Positions 7,195 to 14,810 of a stretch of DNA of 15,319 nt are shown one piece after another; the first letter of the stretch is position 1; each line of letters opens with the position of its first letter. A model generated the notes under the pieces. That model had not been told where the DNA came from and ran no database searches. It was given only the letters and a program-made list of their open reading frames with translations. This DNA is from Pseudomonadota bacterium (GTDB taxonomy: Bacteria > Pseudomonadota > Alphaproteobacteria > Azospirillales > Azospirillaceae). Location of the stretch: the NCBI GenBank assembly GCA_023416195.1, contig JAEZID010000337.1:1-15319 (forward strand), read 5' to 3'. The position numbers and the translations under genes were made by a program.

Positions 7195-8418
7195 TCACTC
7201 CGCCGCCGCAACCGGCGTGGGGGTCGGCACCGGCGCCGCCTTGCCGCCGTCGCGGTCGGCGGGCAGAAGCAGCGCCGCCAGGAAGGCGACCGCCGCCAGC
7301 ATCGACAGAATGACGTAAAGCATCACGAACTCGCCCGTCCGCTCGTAGACGAGCGCGACCAGTTGCACCGCCACCGGCCCGGCCCCGAAGGACAGGATGA
7401 ACTTCGCGCCGTAGGCGAGGCCCCGGTACTTCTCCGGCGTGTAGCGGGCCAGCAGCAGATTCTCGGCCGGGATCTGCACCTGCGAGGCGATGACCACCAG
7501 CGCGGCGGCGAAGACCAGCGGCAGGTTGAGCAGCACGGCCATCGCCGCCATCATCGGGATCTGGATCAGCAGGCAGATGGCGTAGATGCGCTTCAGCGGA
7601 TACTTGTCGGCCATGTGGCCGCCGATCAGCTGCGGGATCGCGGCGACCAGATAGACCGCCGTCACCAGACCGCCGACCCCGAGGGTGCCCTCGCCCAGCA
7701 TGTGGCCCAACCGCGCCTCGAACAGCTTCGGCAGCACGATCATCATGCCGTTGAACATCAGGCCGGCGCAGACCATCGTGACCGACAGCACGACGAAGGC
7801 GCGGATCACGTCGTCGCGCGACGCCTTGGGCTGCGGCTTCACGTCGCCGCCCCGGTCGCCGACGATGCCCAGCGCGATCAGGACGCTCAGCGCGACGCCC
7901 AGCGCGATGCACACCGCCCCCGGCACCAGGAAGGCCGAGCGCCAGCCGAACCACTGCGTCAGGCCGCCGGCCACCACGGCGGCCGAGGCGATGCCGACCG
8001 TTCCGAAGATGCCGAGATAGCCCAGCGCCTTGCCCCGGTTCGTGGCGTTGCGGACCATCCAGGCCATGCCGACCGGGTGGTAGATGGCGCTGCCGAGCCC
8101 CAGCGCCGCCAGCGCCCACAGCATCTGCGTCGGTCCGTCGGCCAGCCCGCTCGCCACCGCGCCGGCGCCGGTCACCAGGAAGAAGGCGGCCATCATCCGG
8201 CACTCGCTCCAGCGGTCGCCCAGCCAGCCGGCGAGCGGCGCGCCCACGCCGATCAGCAGGGAGCCCAGCGTCCACAGCCGGATCAGCTCGTCATAGGGAA
8301 GGTTCCATTCCTTCTCCAGCGCCAGCACCACGGTCAGGTACAGCGCCGTGACGATGTGCATCAGCGTGTGGCCGACCCAGGAAAAGCCGATCGACAGGCG
8401 GGCCGACATATCCGTCAT
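7195..8418 (-). CDS. Major facilitator superfamily transporter
   Basis: A 407-residue integral membrane protein with about 12 hydrophobic segments and a central polar loop (about 186-204, GDRGGDVKPQPKASRDD). An MFS motif A equivalent is present in the first half (GWLGDRWSE, 64-72) and a related one in the second (GGHMADKYPLKR, 266-277). The motif AIYHPVGMAWMVR (111-123) resembles the Fsr (fosmidomycin-resistance) branch, which would suggest a drug or small-metabolite exporter; this assignment is tentative. The ATG at 8418 has GGAGAGG just upstream, so it is preferred over an in-frame start 72 bp further up that adds an arginine-rich leader. It lies 99 bp downstream of cutA on the same strand and could share its transcript. 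The substrate is unknown. Confidence 0.9.
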   Translation of the reverse strand: MTDMSARLSIGFSWVGHTLMHIVTALYLTVVLALEKEWNLPYDELIRLWTLGSLLIGVGAPLAGWLGDRWSECRMMAAFFLVTGAGAVASGLADGPTQMLWALAALGLGSAIYHPVGMAWMVRNATNRGKALGYLGIFGTVGIASAAVVAGGLTQWFGWRSAFLVPGAVCIALGVALSVLIALGIVGDRGGDVKPQPKASRDDVIRAFVVLSVTMVCAGLMFNGMMIVLPKLFEARLGHMLGEGTLGVGGLVTAVYLVAAIPQLIGGHMADKYPLKRIYAICLLIQIPMMAAMAVLLNLPLVFAAALVVIASQVQIPAENLLLARYTPEKYRGLAYGAKFILSFGAGPVAVQLVALVYERTGEFVMLYVILSMLAAVAFLAALLLPADRDGGKAAPVPTPTPVAAAE

Positions 8419-8517
8419 GAAACCTCTCCGGATTCGGATGAATACCGATGAAACTGGCACGCGGGCCGATGCGGATCCAATGCGCCCCAAACATGGCCGT
8501 CATGCGCGCGGAAAACG

Positions 8518-8832
8518 TCAAGCCGTCTCGTCCCGCAACCAATCGAGGTAGGCGGGATTGCCGCGCCCGACCGTCAGTTCCACCACGCAGGGCACGCTGT
8601 AGCTGTGCAGATCCCGCACCCGCACGGCCAGCCGGTCGAACAGGTCGGCGCGCGTCTTGGCGATCAGCACGGTTTCGCTCGCCTCCTCGATGGCGCCCTC
8701 CCAGCGGTAGATGGAGGTCATGCCGTCCAGAATGTTCGCGCAGGCCGCAAGACGTTCCTCGACCAGGGTCCGGCCGATGCGCGCCGCCTCCTCGCGCGAT
8801 CCGGCGGTGATGTAGGCGAATACGAATTCCAT
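8518..8832 (-). CDS. cutA: CutA1 divalent-cation tolerance protein
   Basis: A 104-residue protein of full family length. It has the CutA order of motifs: VFAYITAGSREEAARIGRTLVEERLAACANI (4-34), the tryptophan strand IYRWEGAIEEASETVLIAKT (41-60), and LHSYSVPCVVEL (75-86), the position of the usual HPYEVPEI. Family members are very stable trimers with a ferredoxin-like fold; a link to copper tolerance is reported in E. coli, but the exact role is unsettled. The ATG at 8832 is preceded by GGAGGAGGATGAG, a very strong ribosome binding site. The reading frame stays open far upstream into the next region, but this is a GC-rich frame artefact and the family N-terminus fixes the start. It is divergent from the small gene at 8933. 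Confidence 0.95.
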   Translation of the reverse strand: MEFVFAYITAGSREEAARIGRTLVEERLAACANILDGMTSIYRWEGAIEEASETVLIAKTRADLFDRLAVRVRDLHSYSVPCVVELTVGRGNPAYLDWLRDETA

Positions 8833-8932
8833 CTCATCCTCCTCCCTGCTGTGATGCGCGGCCTGAACTTTCGGCGTAGAGTGTCCGAACTTTGCCACAG
8901 GCTGCCTCTCCGGCAACATCACGGAGTCCATC

Positions 8933-9232
8933 ATGGCCGCGCCGCGCCGCACCGGTTCCCGACGCCCTCCCAGCGGCGCGCAGGCGGCGTGGCTGCGCCG
9001 GGGCCTGGACCAGCCGGGCGGCAAGCTGCCCCTGTTCGACGCCGACGGACAGCGCGTCAAGAAACAGACCATCGAAAGCTGCATCAAGGCCGGCTGGGCG
9101 GAACGCTGGTTCCACAACCCGCTGAAGCCCGACTGGCTGGTCTGCCGGCTGACGGAGGCGGGACGGGACGCCCTGCTCGCCCGCTCCACGGTGATCGCGG
9201 TGGATTTCCGGCAGGCCGCGCGGGCCGAATAG
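8933..9232 (+). CDS. Small winged-helix-like conserved hypothetical protein
   Basis: A 99-residue basic protein that I do not recognise as a named family. Residues 1-22 are rich in Arg, Ser and Pro. Residues 41-80 (RVKKQTIESCIKAGWAERWF, then LVCRLTEAGRDAL) look like a recognition helix followed by a wing and the LTxxGRxAL ending common in winged-helix DNA-binding proteins such as the MarR and PadR types. A DNA-binding role is therefore plausible but inferred. The ATG at 8933 has ACGGAG seven bases upstream. The gene is divergent from cutA (100 bp between starts) and convergent with the hybrid kinase, with only 13 bp between the stops. Codon use is like its neighbours, supporting a real gene. 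Confidence 0.72.
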   Translation: MAAPRRTGSRRPPSGAQAAWLRRGLDQPGGKLPLFDADGQRVKKQTIESCIKAGWAERWFHNPLKPDWLVCRLTEAGRDALLARSTVIAVDFRQAARAE

Positions 9233-9245
9233 GCCGTTTCCCCGG

Positions 9246-12200
9246 CTACTCGGCCGCCACCGCCCGCATCTGCTGGTCCACCACGGCGCCGAGCTGGCGC
9301 GGGGTGACCGGCTTGTGAATCACGGCAAGGCTGTGCGCGGCGGCGTCGAGCAGGCAGTCGCTGCCCGTTTCCCCGGTCAGGATCACGCCGGGAACATGGG
9401 TGCCATAGCGGTCCCGCACCTTGGTGACCACCTCGGTTCCGACCCGCCCTTCGCGCAGGCGGTAGTCGGCGATGACGATGTCGGGCGTGCGCGTCTGCTC
9501 CGCCAGCCGGTCCATGGCCTGATCGGCGCTGCCCGCCGCCAGCACCGTGTAGCCCCACTCCTTCAGGATCATCTGAAGCCCCATCAGCACGATGGCGTCG
9601 TCGTCCACCAGCACGGCGAACCGCCCCGCGCCGTCCGCCACCGGCGCGGCGACGGCGCCTTTGGGCACCTCCTTCACCGCCGCCTCGCTCAGCGGGACGA
9701 GGACGCGGAAGGCCGAGCCCTGGCCGTGCACCGAACGCACCTCCACCGGATGGTCGAGCAGGCGCGACAGGCGCCGCACGATGGCGAGGCCGAGGCCAAG
9801 GCCCTGGTTGCGGTCGCGTTCCGGGTTGCCGACCTGATGGAACTCTTCGAAGATGCGCTCCAGATGGTCGGCCGGGATGCCGATGCCCGTGTCCTGGACG
9901 ACCAGCGACAGCTGCCGCCCCTCGACCTTGCAGCGCACGCGGACCAGCCCGGATTCGGTGTAGCGCAGGGCGTTGTCCACGAGGTTGCGGACCATCCGCC
10001 CCAGCAGCGTGCGGTCGCTGCGCACCCGGCCTTCGCAGCCCTCCACCCGCCAGTCGATTCCCTTCTCGGCGGCGAGCGGCGCGAAGGCGGTCCGGATGGG
10101 GTCGAGCACCTCGGCGACGTCGAAATCCTCCAGCACCGGCGTCACCACCCCGGCGTCCAGCCGCGACACGTCCAGCAGGCTGTCCAGCAGGCTCTTCAGC
10201 GCGTCGAGACCCTGTTCCAGATGGCGCAGCAGCGCGGCGGCCTTGGGGTCGTCGACCAGCCCGCCCAGCGCGGCGGAGAAGAAGAACAGCGACTGCAAGG
10301 GCTGGCGCAGGTCGTGGCTGGCGGCGGCCAGGAACTTCGACTTGGCGAGGTCGGCGCGCTCGGCCTCGTCCTTGGCGGCGCGCAGAGCCCCTTCCATCGC
10401 CTTCGCCTCGGTGATGTCCTCCACGATGGACAGGCGGTAGGCCATCTCCGTCCCGGTGAGGCGGGCCAACGACGAGGTGACGCGCACCCACACCACCGCG
10501 CCGTCCTTGCGGCGGCAGCGCTTTTCGATGGCGTAGCTGGGGATTTCGCCGCCCAGCAGGCGGTCGAGCAGCGCGTCCTCGGCCTGGAGGTCGTCGGGTT
10601 CGGTGACGTCGCGGTAGCTGCGCTCCAGCAACTCCTCCCGCCGGTAGCCGAGAATCGCGCAGACCTTGGCGTTGACGTCGAGGTAACGCCCGTCGAGCGC
10701 GAGGCGTTCGATGCCCACGGCCGCCGATTCGAAGACCGACCGGAACCGCTCGTCGCTCTGGCGCCGCCCTGCCTCGGCCTGCCGCAGGTCGGAGATTTCC
10801 ATGACGACCGCGCCGACGGCGGCGACCTCCGGCCCGCTGTGCACCGGGAAATAGGCGGCCAGCCAGTGCCGGCGCACGCCGTGCAGCTTGGCCGTTTCGC
10901 CGACGATCTCGCGGTAGGGAAGCGCCTGCCCGGTCCGGAACACCTGATCGATCAGCGGGGTGACGCTGGGAGCGATCGACGGGACCACCTCGGCCATCCG
11001 GCGGCCGAGGTGCGCTTCCACCGTCCGTCCGTTGAGATCCGCGAGGTTCTGGTTGAGGCGGATGTAGCGGTGTTCGCGGTCGAAGAAGGCGAAGGCGACC
11101 GGAGCGCTTTCCAGCAGCCCGTTCAACTGGGTCAGCAGCGCGTTCTTTTCCTGGTTGGCGAACTCCAGCGCCGCCTCGCCGCGCTTGCGGGTGGTGATGT
11201 CCTGGAAGAAGACCGCCAGCCCGTCGCGCGAGGGGAAGGCGCGCACCGCGTACCAGGCGTCGAGCGGCGGGAAGAAGCCCTCGAACTCGGCCGCCTCCTG
11301 CTCCTCCAGGGCGCGATGGTAATGGTCGGCGAAGACGCTGCCGACCGCTTCGGGAAAGGCCTCCCACAGGCAGCGGCCGGTCAGGTCGCGCCCGTTGGCG
11401 ATCAGCATCCGCGCCCGGTCGTTCATGAAGGTGATGCGCCAGTCGCGATCCACCTCGAACACTCCGTCGGTGGTGCTGGCCAGAACGGCGGCCATCTTGT
11501 GCGCCATCGCGTTGGCCTGTTCCCCCGCTTGCGCCCGTTTCTCCAGTTCCACCGCCATGGCGTCGAAGGCACGGCCCAGCGTTCCAAGTTCCGACCGTTC
11601 CTCGGCGACCCCGGTGCGGGCCGACCAATCGCCGTCGCGCCAGCGCCGGGCGGCTTCGACCAGCAGCGCGGTCGGCCGCCGCACGAAACGGTTGCCGCCC
11701 CACCAGACGGCGAGCAGCGTCAGGACCATGACCGTCGCGATGACGCCCAGCGCGCGGTGCATCGCCTGATCGATGGGCGCGGTGACCACGCTCTTGTCGA
11801 GGGCGACCAGCACGCCGATCCCGTCCAGACCGGCCTTGACCGGCATGTAGGCGATGATCCGTGGTTCGCCGTCGAACCCCGGCATCTCCACGGTGCCCGG
11901 CGCGTCGGCGGACATCAGGGGGCGGAACCGCTCCGGCAGGGTGGACCCGACGATGCCGGAGATGTTCGGCACGCGGGCGATGACCGTGCCGCCGCGATCG
12001 ATCAGGGTCAGCGCGGCGTTCGGCGGCAAAGGCTTCCGCGACAGATAGTCGTCGAGCCAACCGATGTCGATCAGGGCCGTGATCACGCCGGCGGTGGTTC
12101 CGCCGTCGTCGCGGTACGGCAATCCCACCGGCAACGCCGGCAGGCCGTTGGTGCGCTGGCGGATGTGTTCGCCGATCGCGAAGCCGTCCGTTCCCAGCGC

Positions 12201-12581
12201 GTCACGGAAGTGGCGGCGGTCGGCAATCGACACCCCGACGGCGGCGCGGTCGGTGGCGCAACCGACGATCCCGTCGCGGCCCGCGACATGGATCTCCAGA
12301 TAGGCGGGATAGGATAAGCGCAGGCTGTCCATCAGCGTCTGGCACGACCCGGCGGACGGATTTCGGACGGCGTCCGAGTTCGCCAGCGTGCTCAACAGCT
12401 GGCGGAGTCCGTCCACCAGCCTCTCCTGCTCCGCCTCGAACAGCGCGGCAAGGCGCAGCGCGCCCTGGTGCACATCCGCTTCGCGGGCGGTGCGGAGCGT
12501 CAGCTCGTTCCTGACCTCGATGATGGCGGCCGGCACCAACGCCAGGAACACCAGCAGAAGCAGACGATGAAGGAGGCTCAT
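9246..12581 (-). CDS. Membrane hybrid sensor histidine kinase with periplasmic sensor, HAMP, PAS repeats and receiver domain
   Basis: A 1111-residue inner-membrane hybrid kinase. It has TM1 at about 4-22, a periplasmic sensor of double-Cache style (about 35-262), TM2 (about 275-295), HAMP (297-350) and three PAS regions (about 360-470, 488-600, 611-728). HisKA has phospho-acceptor His756 in SHDLRQPLQSL, the variant with RQP in place of RTP. The ATPase domain has Asn866/Asn870, QDTGIGIP (896-903) and NQGLGLGLAI (925-934). The C-terminal receiver (about 988-1100) has acidic Asp993-995, phospho-acceptor Asp1039 (IVIADYR), Thr1069 and Lys1090 (HKP). All key residues are present, so it should be active. 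There is no output domain and no HPt or regulator gene beside it. The ATG at 12581 lacks a clear ribosome binding site. The ribbon-helix-helix gene ends 78 bp upstream on the same strand. Confidence 0.94.
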   Translation of the reverse strand: MSLLHRLLLLVFLALVPAAIIEVRNELTLRTAREADVHQGALRLAALFEAEQERLVDGLRQLLSTLANSDAVRNPSAGSCQTLMDSLRLSYPAYLEIHVAGRDGIVGCATDRAAVGVSIADRRHFRDALGTDGFAIGEHIRQRTNGLPALPVGLPYRDDGGTTAGVITALIDIGWLDDYLSRKPLPPNAALTLIDRGGTVIARVPNISGIVGSTLPERFRPLMSADAPGTVEMPGFDGEPRIIAYMPVKAGLDGIGVLVALDKSVVTAPIDQAMHRALGVIATVMVLTLLAVWWGGNRFVRRPTALLVEAARRWRDGDWSARTGVAEERSELGTLGRAFDAMAVELEKRAQAGEQANAMAHKMAAVLASTTDGVFEVDRDWRITFMNDRARMLIANGRDLTGRCLWEAFPEAVGSVFADHYHRALEEQEAAEFEGFFPPLDAWYAVRAFPSRDGLAVFFQDITTRKRGEAALEFANQEKNALLTQLNGLLESAPVAFAFFDREHRYIRLNQNLADLNGRTVEAHLGRRMAEVVPSIAPSVTPLIDQVFRTGQALPYREIVGETAKLHGVRRHWLAAYFPVHSGPEVAAVGAVVMEISDLRQAEAGRRQSDERFRSVFESAAVGIERLALDGRYLDVNAKVCAILGYRREELLERSYRDVTEPDDLQAEDALLDRLLGGEIPSYAIEKRCRRKDGAVVWVRVTSSLARLTGTEMAYRLSIVEDITEAKAMEGALRAAKDEAERADLAKSKFLAAASHDLRQPLQSLFFFSAALGGLVDDPKAAALLRHLEQGLDALKSLLDSLLDVSRLDAGVVTPVLEDFDVAEVLDPIRTAFAPLAAEKGIDWRVEGCEGRVRSDRTLLGRMVRNLVDNALRYTESGLVRVRCKVEGRQLSLVVQDTGIGIPADHLERIFEEFHQVGNPERDRNQGLGLGLAIVRRLSRLLDHPVEVRSVHGQGSAFRVLVPLSEAAVKEVPKGAVAAPVADGAGRFAVLVDDDAIVLMGLQMILKEWGYTVLAAGSADQAMDRLAEQTRTPDIVIADYRLREGRVGTEVVTKVRDRYGTHVPGVILTGETGSDCLLDAAAHSLAVIHKPVTPRQLGAVVDQQMRAVAAE

Positions 12582-12659
12582 GCCGGGCGGCTTTCGAGAC
12601 TGTCTTTGGCCGAGAGTGCAGCGAGCGCTGTCCGGACGATGACGTTGCCCATGGGCGCG

Positions 12660-13004
12660 TCACCGCGGGCGGGTTGCCCGCCAAACCCCCGACCGCACCG
12701 CCCCGGCGGCGATCCGCCGGTCGGCAATCTCAGCTTCGTCCACTTCGGCGATCCCGGCAAGCTTCAGCGCGCGCAGCAGGACGCTGCGCACCGTGGTTCC
12801 CTCCTCCTCGGCGCGGCGGCGCACCGCCCGTTTCACGCTTTTCGGAACCATGGCGGCAAGTTGCACGTCCGGTTCGCGCCGGTCGTAACGGCTCTTCTCC
12901 GCATCGGGCGACGCAACATCGGGCAGCAACGCCTGGGACGGCAGAGAGAGGTGGACTTGAAAGCGTTCGTCGCGCATGGAGAGGACCATTCGTGGTTCGG
13001 ACAT
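12660..13004 (-). CDS. Small ribbon-helix-helix DNA-binding protein, partition-type
   Basis: A 114-residue protein with a ribbon-helix-helix segment at about 46-86: the strand DVQLAAMVPKSVKRAV, then helices with AEEEGTTVRSVLLRALKLAGI. This arrangement is like the small RHH proteins that accompany parA on plasmids and secondary replicons, and like antitoxin repressors. The N-terminal 40 residues are acidic-polar and probably disordered; a basic tail (SGVWRATRPR) ends the protein. The ATG at 13004 has AAGGAGG at ideal distance. There is no parA or toxin gene beside it; the hybrid kinase follows 78 bp downstream on the same strand. A perfect 9-bp dyad begins 18 bp upstream of the start and is a good candidate for autoregulation. 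The specific function is unknown; the family assignment is by pattern. Confidence 0.72.
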   Translation of the reverse strand: MSEPRMVLSMRDERFQVHLSLPSQALLPDVASPDAEKSRYDRREPDVQLAAMVPKSVKRAVRRRAEEEGTTVRSVLLRALKLAGIAEVDEAEIADRRIAAGAVRSGVWRATRPR

Positions 13005-13021
13005 TCGAATCCTCCTTCAAT

Positions 13022-13044
13022 ATGGTTAATTTCTTATTAACCAT
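13022..13044. promoter_or_regulatory. Perfect 9-bp dyad, likely operator of the ribbon-helix-helix gene
   Basis: ATGGTTAAT (13022-13030) and its exact complement ATTAACCAT (13036-13044) are separated by TTCTT. It lies 18 bp upstream of the ribbon-helix-helix start, beside its ribosome binding site, and is very AT-rich in a GC-rich setting. Position and symmetry fit an autoregulatory operator, or a binding site of partition type. As an mRNA hairpin it could also affect translation. No good -35/-10 pair could be placed around it. Confidence 0.6.
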
Positions 13045-13085
13045 GACGGATCCGGCGACGCACCGCCCGCTTTGGCAAGGTTGCG

Positions 13086-13846
13086 ATGAAGCACTGCGCG
13101 ACGGCCTGACCGGGGTCCTCGCCCCGGCGGTCACGGCGATGCCGGCTCGGCGCCGATCCGGAGAAGGTCTCCGTGTCCATCGGCGCCGGTTCGTCGATCC
13201 TGAACTACGCCTCCCTGCCGCTGGCCCAGAGCCTCGGCCACTTCAAGCAGGAGGGACTGACCGTCACCATCGAGAATTTCCAGGCCGGCGGCAGAAAGGC
13301 GTTGCAGGCGCTGATCGGCGGATCGGTGGACGCGGTCGTCGGTTTCTACGATCACACCATCCAGATGCAGGCGCAGGGCAAGGACATCGTCGGCGTGTTC
13401 CTGCTGACCGCCGTGCCGGGAGTCGTGTTCGACCTGCGCGCCGACCTTGCCGGCACGGTCAAGGAAGGCAAGGACCTGAAGGGTCTGAAGCTCGGCACCA
13501 CGGCGCGCAACCCGGAAGGTGCCCAGGCGACCTTCGGCGGCCCTTACCCGACGGCCTGCCTCTACACGACCAGCGCCTTCCTGCGCACCGTGCGCTGGAT
13601 GGCCGCCGTACCGCCGGAGGCCATCGAGGACGCCCTGCCGGCGGCTTCGAAGGTGGATGACGCGTCGCTGAACCTGGACATCGTCAAGGCATCCAAGGCG
13701 ATGTTCTCGCAGACCGGCCGGTTCGACGCCGAGGCGATCAAGACCCCGCTCGCCGTTCTGTCCTCCTACGACGAGAAAAGCGCCAAGGCGCCCATCGACC
13801 TTGCCCGGACCTACACCAACCGCTTCGCCGAAGAGGCGGCGCGGCG
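13086..13846 (+). pseudogene. Decayed ABC transporter substrate-binding protein gene (NitT/TauT, SsuA/NMT1-like)
   Basis: The core reads SIGAGSSILNYASLPLAQSL, GHFKQEGLTVTIENFQAGG and QALIGGSVDAVVGFYDHTIQ, a NitT/TauT-type periplasmic binding protein. The start is broken: a relict ATG AAG at 13086 is followed in a shifted frame by signal-like LRDGLTGVLAPAVTAMPA, and a second shift is needed to reach the mature start ADPEKVSVSIGAG near 13150. After LKGLKLGTTA (about 13482-13511) the middle of the family fold is missing: the sequence jumps to FGGPYPTACLYTTSAFL, and a further piece is lost before TVRWMA. The ending IDLARTYTNRFAEEAA (13795-13841) is family-like but has no stop and runs straight into IclR sequence. 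A functional product is very unlikely. Permease and ATPase genes are absent. Confidence 0.85.
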
Positions 13847-14535
13847 GTCGAAAGGGCCTTCGCGATCCTGGAGGCGTTCGACGACGACGGATCGTCGCTG
13901 TCCCTGGCCGAACTGTCCAAGCGGACCGGCTTCTACAAGTGCACCGTCCTCCGCCTGATCCAGTCGCTGAAGCGCTTCTCCTACATCGTGCACGGCGAGG
14001 ATGGCCGCTATCGCGCCGGTCCCGGCGCGCGGCGCGTCGGGGCGCTGTTCCTGCGCAGCTTCCGGTTGGAGGACAGGATTGCCCCGCTGCTGCGCGACCT
14101 GACCGAAAGGACGGAGGAAGGCGCGTCCTTCTACATCCCCGTGCTGAACCCGCCGCCGGTCACGCGCGTCTGCCTGCTGCGGGTCGTTCACCCCATGCGG
14201 TGCGCGACCATGTGCAGGTCGGCGCCCGGCTGCCCTTGGACGCCAGGGCCGGCGGCCGGGTGCCGCGCGCCTTCCTCGCCCCCATCATCCGGAGGACGAG
14301 GCGATTCGCCGGTTCTATGTCCACGTCTCCTGGGGCGAGCCCGACGCCGAGATCGCCGGCGCCGCCGCCCCCGTTGCTGGACGCAGACCGCCGGGTGGTC
14401 GGCGCGCTCATCCTGTCGGCCCCGACCGCGCGGCGCGGCCGCGACTGGTTGGAGTCCCTGAGGCCGCTGGTGCTCGCCACGGCCGACCGGGCCTACCAGG
14501 CCATCGGCGGACCCGGCCTGCCGATCACCGCCTGA
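13841..14535 (+). pseudogene. Decayed IclR-family transcriptional regulator gene, headless and frameshifted
   Basis: Starting at about 13844 one frame gives VERAFAILEAFDDDGSSLSL, AELSKRTGFYKCTVLRLIQS and DGRYRAGPGARRVGALFL, the winged-helix domain of an IclR regulator without its first residues. The effector domain is spread over three frames: GASFYIPVLNPPP and CLLRVV, then after a shift near 14190 HAVRDHVQVGARLPLD and GGRVPRAFLAP. After another shift near 14280 it reads HPEDEAIRRFYVHVSWGEPD, and after a fourth frame change near 14370 LLDADRRVVGALILSAP to the TGA at 14535. The family-like ending shows the whole gene was once there. It has no start of its own and is joined to the binding-protein relic at about 13841. 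Intact, it would probably have controlled the neighbouring transport and CoA-transferase genes. Confidence 0.85.
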
Positions 14536-14578
14536 CCTTTTCCTTCCCGTCCCGTTTCCGCAAAGGATCCCTCAAGCC

Positions 14579-14800
14579 ATGCTCCCGCTCGACGGCGTGC
14601 GTGTCATCGACCTCTCCAACGTGCTGGAACGTGCTGGCCGGGCCGTTCTGCGGCTACCAGCTGGTCCGCCTGGGGGCGGAGGTCATCAAGGTGGAGAATC
14701 CCTACGGCGGCGACCTCGCGCGCCAGCTCGGCGCCGGTCCGGAGATGGCGCGCCGGCACATGGGCCTATCCTTCATCGCGGTCAACGCGGCCATCTATGT
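14579..14800 (+). pseudogene. Truncated, frameshifted CaiB/BaiF-type CoA-transferase gene
   Basis: The start MLPLDGVRVIDLSNVL (ATG at 14579, after AAAGGA) and, in a shifted frame, AGPFCGYQLVRLGAEVIKVE followed by GLSFIAVNA, form the N-terminus of a family III CoA-transferase, which moves CoA between organic acids. The shift is caused by a 10-bp tandem duplication, AACGTGCTGG twice at 14618-14637; removing one copy restores SNVLAGPFCGYQ in one frame. The gene stops resembling the family at about 14790, where it abuts the transposase relic. Only about 70 of the usual 400 or so residues remain, so the product cannot work. It starts 43 bp after the IclR relic on the same strand and probably belonged to the same pathway locus. 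Confidence 0.87.
14618..14637. repeat. 10-bp tandem duplication disrupting the CoA-transferase gene
   Basis: AACGTGCTGG occurs twice back to back (14618-14627 and 14628-14637). The family sequence is restored when one copy is removed, so this is a recent slippage-type insertion rather than natural repetition. Confidence 0.88.
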
Positions 14801-14810
14801 GCGCCTGACT

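Noticed and set aside
8518..12060. Very long open minus-strand frame (about 1180 codons) continuous with cutA
   Set aside because: It overlaps the hybrid kinase on the same strand in another frame, is Arg/Gly/Pro-rich without any domain, and only its last 104 codons match a family (CutA). It is a high-GC artefact.
9315..12317. Open plus-strand frame of 1000 codons antisense to the hybrid kinase
   Set aside because: It mirrors the codon bias of the kinase gene; His/Arg/Gln/Gly-rich with no recognisable domain or ribosome binding site.
12667..12684. GC-rich hairpin near the end of the ribbon-helix-helix gene as a terminator
   Set aside because: It lies inside the coding sequence and has no T-run; such dyads are common by chance at this GC content.
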